From: Prunella strophiata | Taxonomy: Eukaryota; Chordata; Aves; Passeriformes; Prunellidae | DNA: 64,000 nucleotides | Assembly (NCBI GenBank): GCA_036583965.1 | Contig: JAZBQD010000017.1 | Coordinates: 25,144,385 to 25,208,384, forward strand | Direction: 5' to 3' | Part shown: positions 60,271 through 64,000 of the stretch, one piece after another | Layout: each line of letters opens with the position of its first letter | Numbering within the stretch: the stretch's first letter is position 1 | Translations under genes and position numbers: made by a program | The notes under the pieces: generated by a model | Seen by the model: the letters and a program-made list of their open reading frames with translations, nothing else | Databases searched by the model: none | What the model was told of the DNA's origin: nothing

Positions 60271-62878
60271 TAGAATTCAAGTGGACATTTCTGCTACATT
60301 CTAGCTGGTTTTTTTTTCAGAGAGTTAACTACAGTGCATCTACCTCTTTCACTAAAAGGATGAATAATTTAGATGACTTTACTTAACAAAGCTGTTTTAC
60401 CATCTGTTCTCTGTCACTGAAATGTTTAGACCAATGAACAGATATCATGGAGAATACCAAATGGCACTCTAAGGTAAGGTAAGTTCATCCAGGTGATACA
60501 CTGATCTAGGCTTTCCTTAAGAGCCCTAAATCGTTATTTCAGTTCTTGTTGAAATTTAAAGAGCACTGCTCCTAAACATCTCAGGAATTCTGTATGTTCC
60601 CTTTCCACAAGTGTTGTGTATGGTTTTTAATAGAGAGCATGAAAACATGTGCACAGAGGTATTAGTTCCATACATATCTATGTAAGATAGCAAGAAAACA
60701 TTCTCTCCACATTGAGAAACATCTGAAAGAAAATTAAAGTAAAATTAGTTTTGCAAATATTTAAAAAGTTAACATATAGTATGGCTTCTAAACAAATTGG
60801 AGCCTGCAGCCTACATTGTAGCCTGCAACAAGTGAAGTCAAATGAGTGGCTCAAAAGAGAAACTGTTGTTCAGCCTTCATCAGTCATTAGCATATGTTCT
60901 AAAAGTTACACAAACAGTAAGTGCTTCTAAAAAGAGAACAAGATTGCACTTTGCCCAATTTGGAAGTGAGAGTTCAGTGCATCTGAAGCATGATGCATTA
61001 CCATGAAAAACAAAGTTTCCAAGCATAAAAAATTTATAATCTGTGACTTCAAGTGGAAGAAAAACCATATCCATGGTTTTCAGAACATACTGGACTAAAT
61101 AACCAGGAATTACAGCATTATTTTTCATCATACACTAAGTGAGATGAATGCAGGATAAGTTAAAGATTAGCGGAACGTACTTTGAAAATCAACAGAATAT
61201 GTTGCATTGAGGTGCTGATTTTATTTTTTTTTTTCATGTAATCCAGTGCATACAGATCAGTCATTGGTTGATGCCTGGGTTTGCATGATCAAACAGAACT
61301 GAATTTTCCTGAAATTGAGGAAGGAACACACTAATATGTATCATAATAAATCTACTATGGAACTCAAAATACACGGGAAAGGATTCTTTATCTTTGTTTG
61401 TAATTTCCATCATAACACCTTCTGTGGAGCATCAAGAAATTTTTCTCCAGAAGCATAATATCACAGACACCTAAAGGAGTATAAACAAAAAGTAAATGTT
61501 TTATGAGTATCTTCCAGAAATGAGTGGGAAAATTTTATTAAATTGTTGTCATAAAATTCTCAGAGTATGTCAGACTGTATATGTTCAAAGTTAAATACTC
61601 CAAATATTTACCTAAAATTGTGTGATATTTTTACATCTTACAGTGAAAGACATTAGCTAAGATTTCAGACTTGAATGCATCTGGACTATATGATCAACTT
61701 TGATCTTTAACGTAGGTGACAAAGACAGAAGGTAATATAATTGAGGGATAACGATTGAAATCTCTAGAAACTAGAATTTGATAATAGTATACACAGGCGG
61801 AATTCTTGAGTCAGAAAAAGGGAAACTGGGCTGAAATTGTCAAAATAAGAACTGATGCCTGACCTTAACCATTTACTTCTCTAAAGTGGTAGACAGCATG
61901 GAGAATATAAAATTTCAGTTCCCTTGAAGTTGCAAGACAAAGCTTAAAACTAACAATCAATTAGATAAAAGAATGTGAAAGTAGACACACAGGATGATAA
62001 ATGCAGCTGGAATCAGTGGGTAAACAGATAATGAGGAACCTAAGTGGTTTTTGTGGCAAACTTCTGTAACAAGAAAGAACAGTGCATGCCCTAAGAAAAT
62101 TTTAAGGCAGGGCCACTTACAGTTTTGTGGACTCTCAGTGAACCACCAGAAACTCCTTTACATGACCCTCTAGGACCACAAAAGGAGTTCCAGTAAATGG
62201 GATGAGGCATATAAGTTAGTGCTAGGAAAAATGATGTTTATCTATTAGCTAGGAGGTATGTTGCTATGAATGTGTATGATCCTGATGTAATAAATACTCT
62301 CTTGTAATGTTTCATAACACACATTTGAGTAGAGGAAAATCCTCCAAATGTGTCCAGCATTGTAATAAAGAACGCCTGCTTTCTAATATCTCAAATTGTG
62401 ATAGAAAGTTTATTCTCCAGCCAATTTCGGTGTCAAAAGAAAAAGAAAACTGCTTAAAATTAGAACAATCAAGAGTAGAAAAAGTAGATAGGAATGGTGC
62501 TCAACCCTGTGAGGGTAGCACACAAGGGTACTTGTCTCTAAATACCAATAGATGGAGCAGCAGGCAAAATTTCCATTAGTATGCTGACCCAAACTCACAC
62601 ACCTGTGCTAACAAATGGAGATCACCTGTTAGTTTAGGACACCACAAAGGAAGATTCCTTCTTCAGAAAGCTCCAAAACCATCTTTCACTGATTTGGAGG
62701 GTGAAACAAGGGAAGGGAAAGACAAAGAATATGGACTGTGTGCAAGGCAAGCACTGGCTGAGAGATTTCAAGAGATTTCAAGGATAAATATGTGGCTTTT
62801 CAAGATGTCCTATAAATAACTAAGCTCTGAAGACAGAGAAGGAAAAAAAAAGTGAAGGAAAAGGTATGTTTGATCCCC
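60271..62878. other. Mostly unique non-coding DNA, one doubtful LTR-like segment
   Basis: No gene is supported. The part at about 62,040-62,320 has a TATA-like 'gcatataagt' (62,207-62,216) followed 73 bases later by AATAAA (62,289-62,294) and 'cttgtaatgtttcataacac'. That is the layout of an LTR's promoter and polyadenylation region. I see no clear TG/CA ends or target-site duplication, so this is only a suggestion. Confidence 0.4.
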
Positions 62879-63432
62879 TGTTTTGCTGGTTTTGGCTGGG
62901 AGAGGGTTAGTTTTCTCCCTAGTAATTAGTATGGGATTTTGTTTGCATTTGTTCTGGAAGCAGTATTGATAACAAAGGCATATTTTTGCTACTTCTGAGC
63001 AATGCTATGATGGACACAAGGCCTTTGTTGCTCCTCACCTATACCACCAGTGAGGAGATTGAGGGGTGCACAGAAAGCTGGGAGATGACACAGCTGAGAC
63101 AGCTGATCCCAAATGACCCAAGGGATATACCACATGGCATCAGGCTTAGCATATAAAGTTGGAGGGAAAAGAGGACAGGGAGGGGAAATTTGGAGAAATG
63201 GCATTTGTCGGCCCAATTCTACATTAGGCATAGTAGAGCCCTGCTTTCCTGAAGGTGGCTGAACAGCTGCCTGTGGATGGGAAGTAGTGAATGATTTCCT
63301 TGTTTTCCTTTGCTTTACCTATTGAACAGTCTTTATCTTAATCCACAAAAGTTTCCTGACTTTTACCCTTCAGGAGGGAGTGAAGGAGTGGTTTTCTGGG
63401 GCTTAGTTGCCAGCCAGGGTTAAACTATGACA
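62879..63432 (+). mobile_element. Solo LTR of an avian endogenous retrovirus, second family
   Basis: The element starts TGTTTTGCTGGTTTTGGCTG and ends GGTTAAACTATGACA. Recognisable steps of this common bird LTR are 'attgataacaaaggcata', 'aatgacccaagggatata', a TATA box at 63,152-63,157 ('agcatataaag') and 'gagccctgctttcctga'. It then has 'gggaagtagtgaatgatttc', 'ctttacctattgaacagtc' and 'ggcttagttgccagccag'. The polyadenylation signal, expected as ATTAAA, reads ATTGAA at 63,321. At 554 bp it is near full length. No viral genes flank it, so it is a solo LTR. A clear target-site duplication was not found. Confidence 0.87.
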
Positions 63433-64000
63433 CCTCACAATTATGTTTCATAGGTCAGATCCACCATAAAAATCAACAGAGCAAGAAGATACCAACATAA
63501 ATAAATAAGGAGCTGAGGTGTCTAGAGAAATCCCGAGGAAGAAATATTGAGCAATAAAGAGAAACAATGTCATGAGAATTTAGGAGGATTTATATGAATT
63601 AATTAAGAATCAACACAAAGTGGGGAAGCAGGGAAACAAAAGAGCAAACTATCTGTGATTGCACTGGTGTGTATAGTGTCTGATATTTCTAGAAAAAACA
63701 ACTCACCTAGCATAGGACTCAAATTTTGTGTTTGTATCACAGGCACTGGAAATAGGTTATACATTGACTACTCAATAAGTTTTATTTTTTCAGAAAAGGA
63801 AAGGCTGGACACTGATAACATCCACTGCTTAACAGCAATTTTTGACTCAGAATCTATGGCAGAACTTTAGATCAGGGAAGCTCATAAATGAAATTTAGAT
63901 CATTGTGTACAGCAGAAGAAAAGAAAAAAATCATTTAGGAATTACTTTTCTTGTCATCTTCTGAAGAGTTCTTTTAGCAGTGTTTACTGTCACTTTTTTC
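63433..64000. other. Non-coding DNA, no gene seen
   Basis: Short AT-rich remainder after the LTR. A 71-codon frame (63,655-63,870) has no recognisable motif and is not called. Confidence 0.55.

Noticed and set aside
1..64000. CRISPR arrays, bacterial operons or phage modules
   Set aside because: The CR1 and avian-type LTR content, low coding density and microsatellites show vertebrate nuclear DNA. No regularly spaced repeats or prokaryotic gene organisation are present.

Overview
The window looks like AT-rich, gene-poor DNA from a bird genome. The evidence is the repeat content. There are at least six separate CR1 (chicken-repeat 1 type) LINE copies with the usual 5' truncation and ends of the form 'tctatga'. 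There are also several long terminal repeats of the types common in birds: three copies of one roughly 1.07 kb ERVL-type LTR, one roughly 0.55 kb LTR of another family, and a short LTR attached to betaretrovirus/ERVK-like pol remains. A songbird or related neoavian is my inference and is not shown by the sequence. I could support no protein-coding exon, tRNA, rRNA or CRISPR feature. The open reading frames are short, and many lack an ATG or lie inside repeats.

Layout. 1-16,624 is unique AT-rich DNA with an (AT)33 microsatellite at 10,128 and two possible conserved non-coding elements. 16,625-18,190 is a minus-strand CR1 split by a full-length ERVL-type solo LTR. 18,191-23,164 is unique DNA with a 40-base T run. 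23,165-24,110 is an internally deleted plus-strand CR1. 24,111-41,040 is unique DNA holding one internally deleted ERVL-type LTR at 32,185. 41,041-41,275 is a short CR1 tail. 41,300-43,813 is unique DNA with another possible regulatory element. 43,814-45,025 holds two adjacent minus-strand CR1 copies. 46,590-47,671 is a diverged ERVL-type LTR. 47,604-49,831 is a direct duplication of a 1.1 kb unit, ending in an (ATTTT)n array. 49,999-56,239 is unique. 56,240-60,270 is a nested block: a plus-strand CR1 split by a 1,888 bp retroviral insertion and then abutted tail-to-tail by a minus-strand CR1. 62,879-63,432 is a solo LTR.

Two places deserve attention. First, the tandem duplication differs between copies almost only by one- or two-base indels, with no substitution seen over the last 0.85 kb. 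This points to a false duplication in a long-read assembly rather than an old genomic duplication. Second, the insertion at 57,228-59,115 is bounded by a target-site duplication and restores the CR1 sequence when removed, yet its two ends do not match. Its left half is GC-rich and followed by an A-rich tail. Its right half carries an integrase fragment, a polypurine tract and an LTR. It may be a chimeric endogenous retrovirus that picked up foreign sequence, or the product of a later rearrangement.
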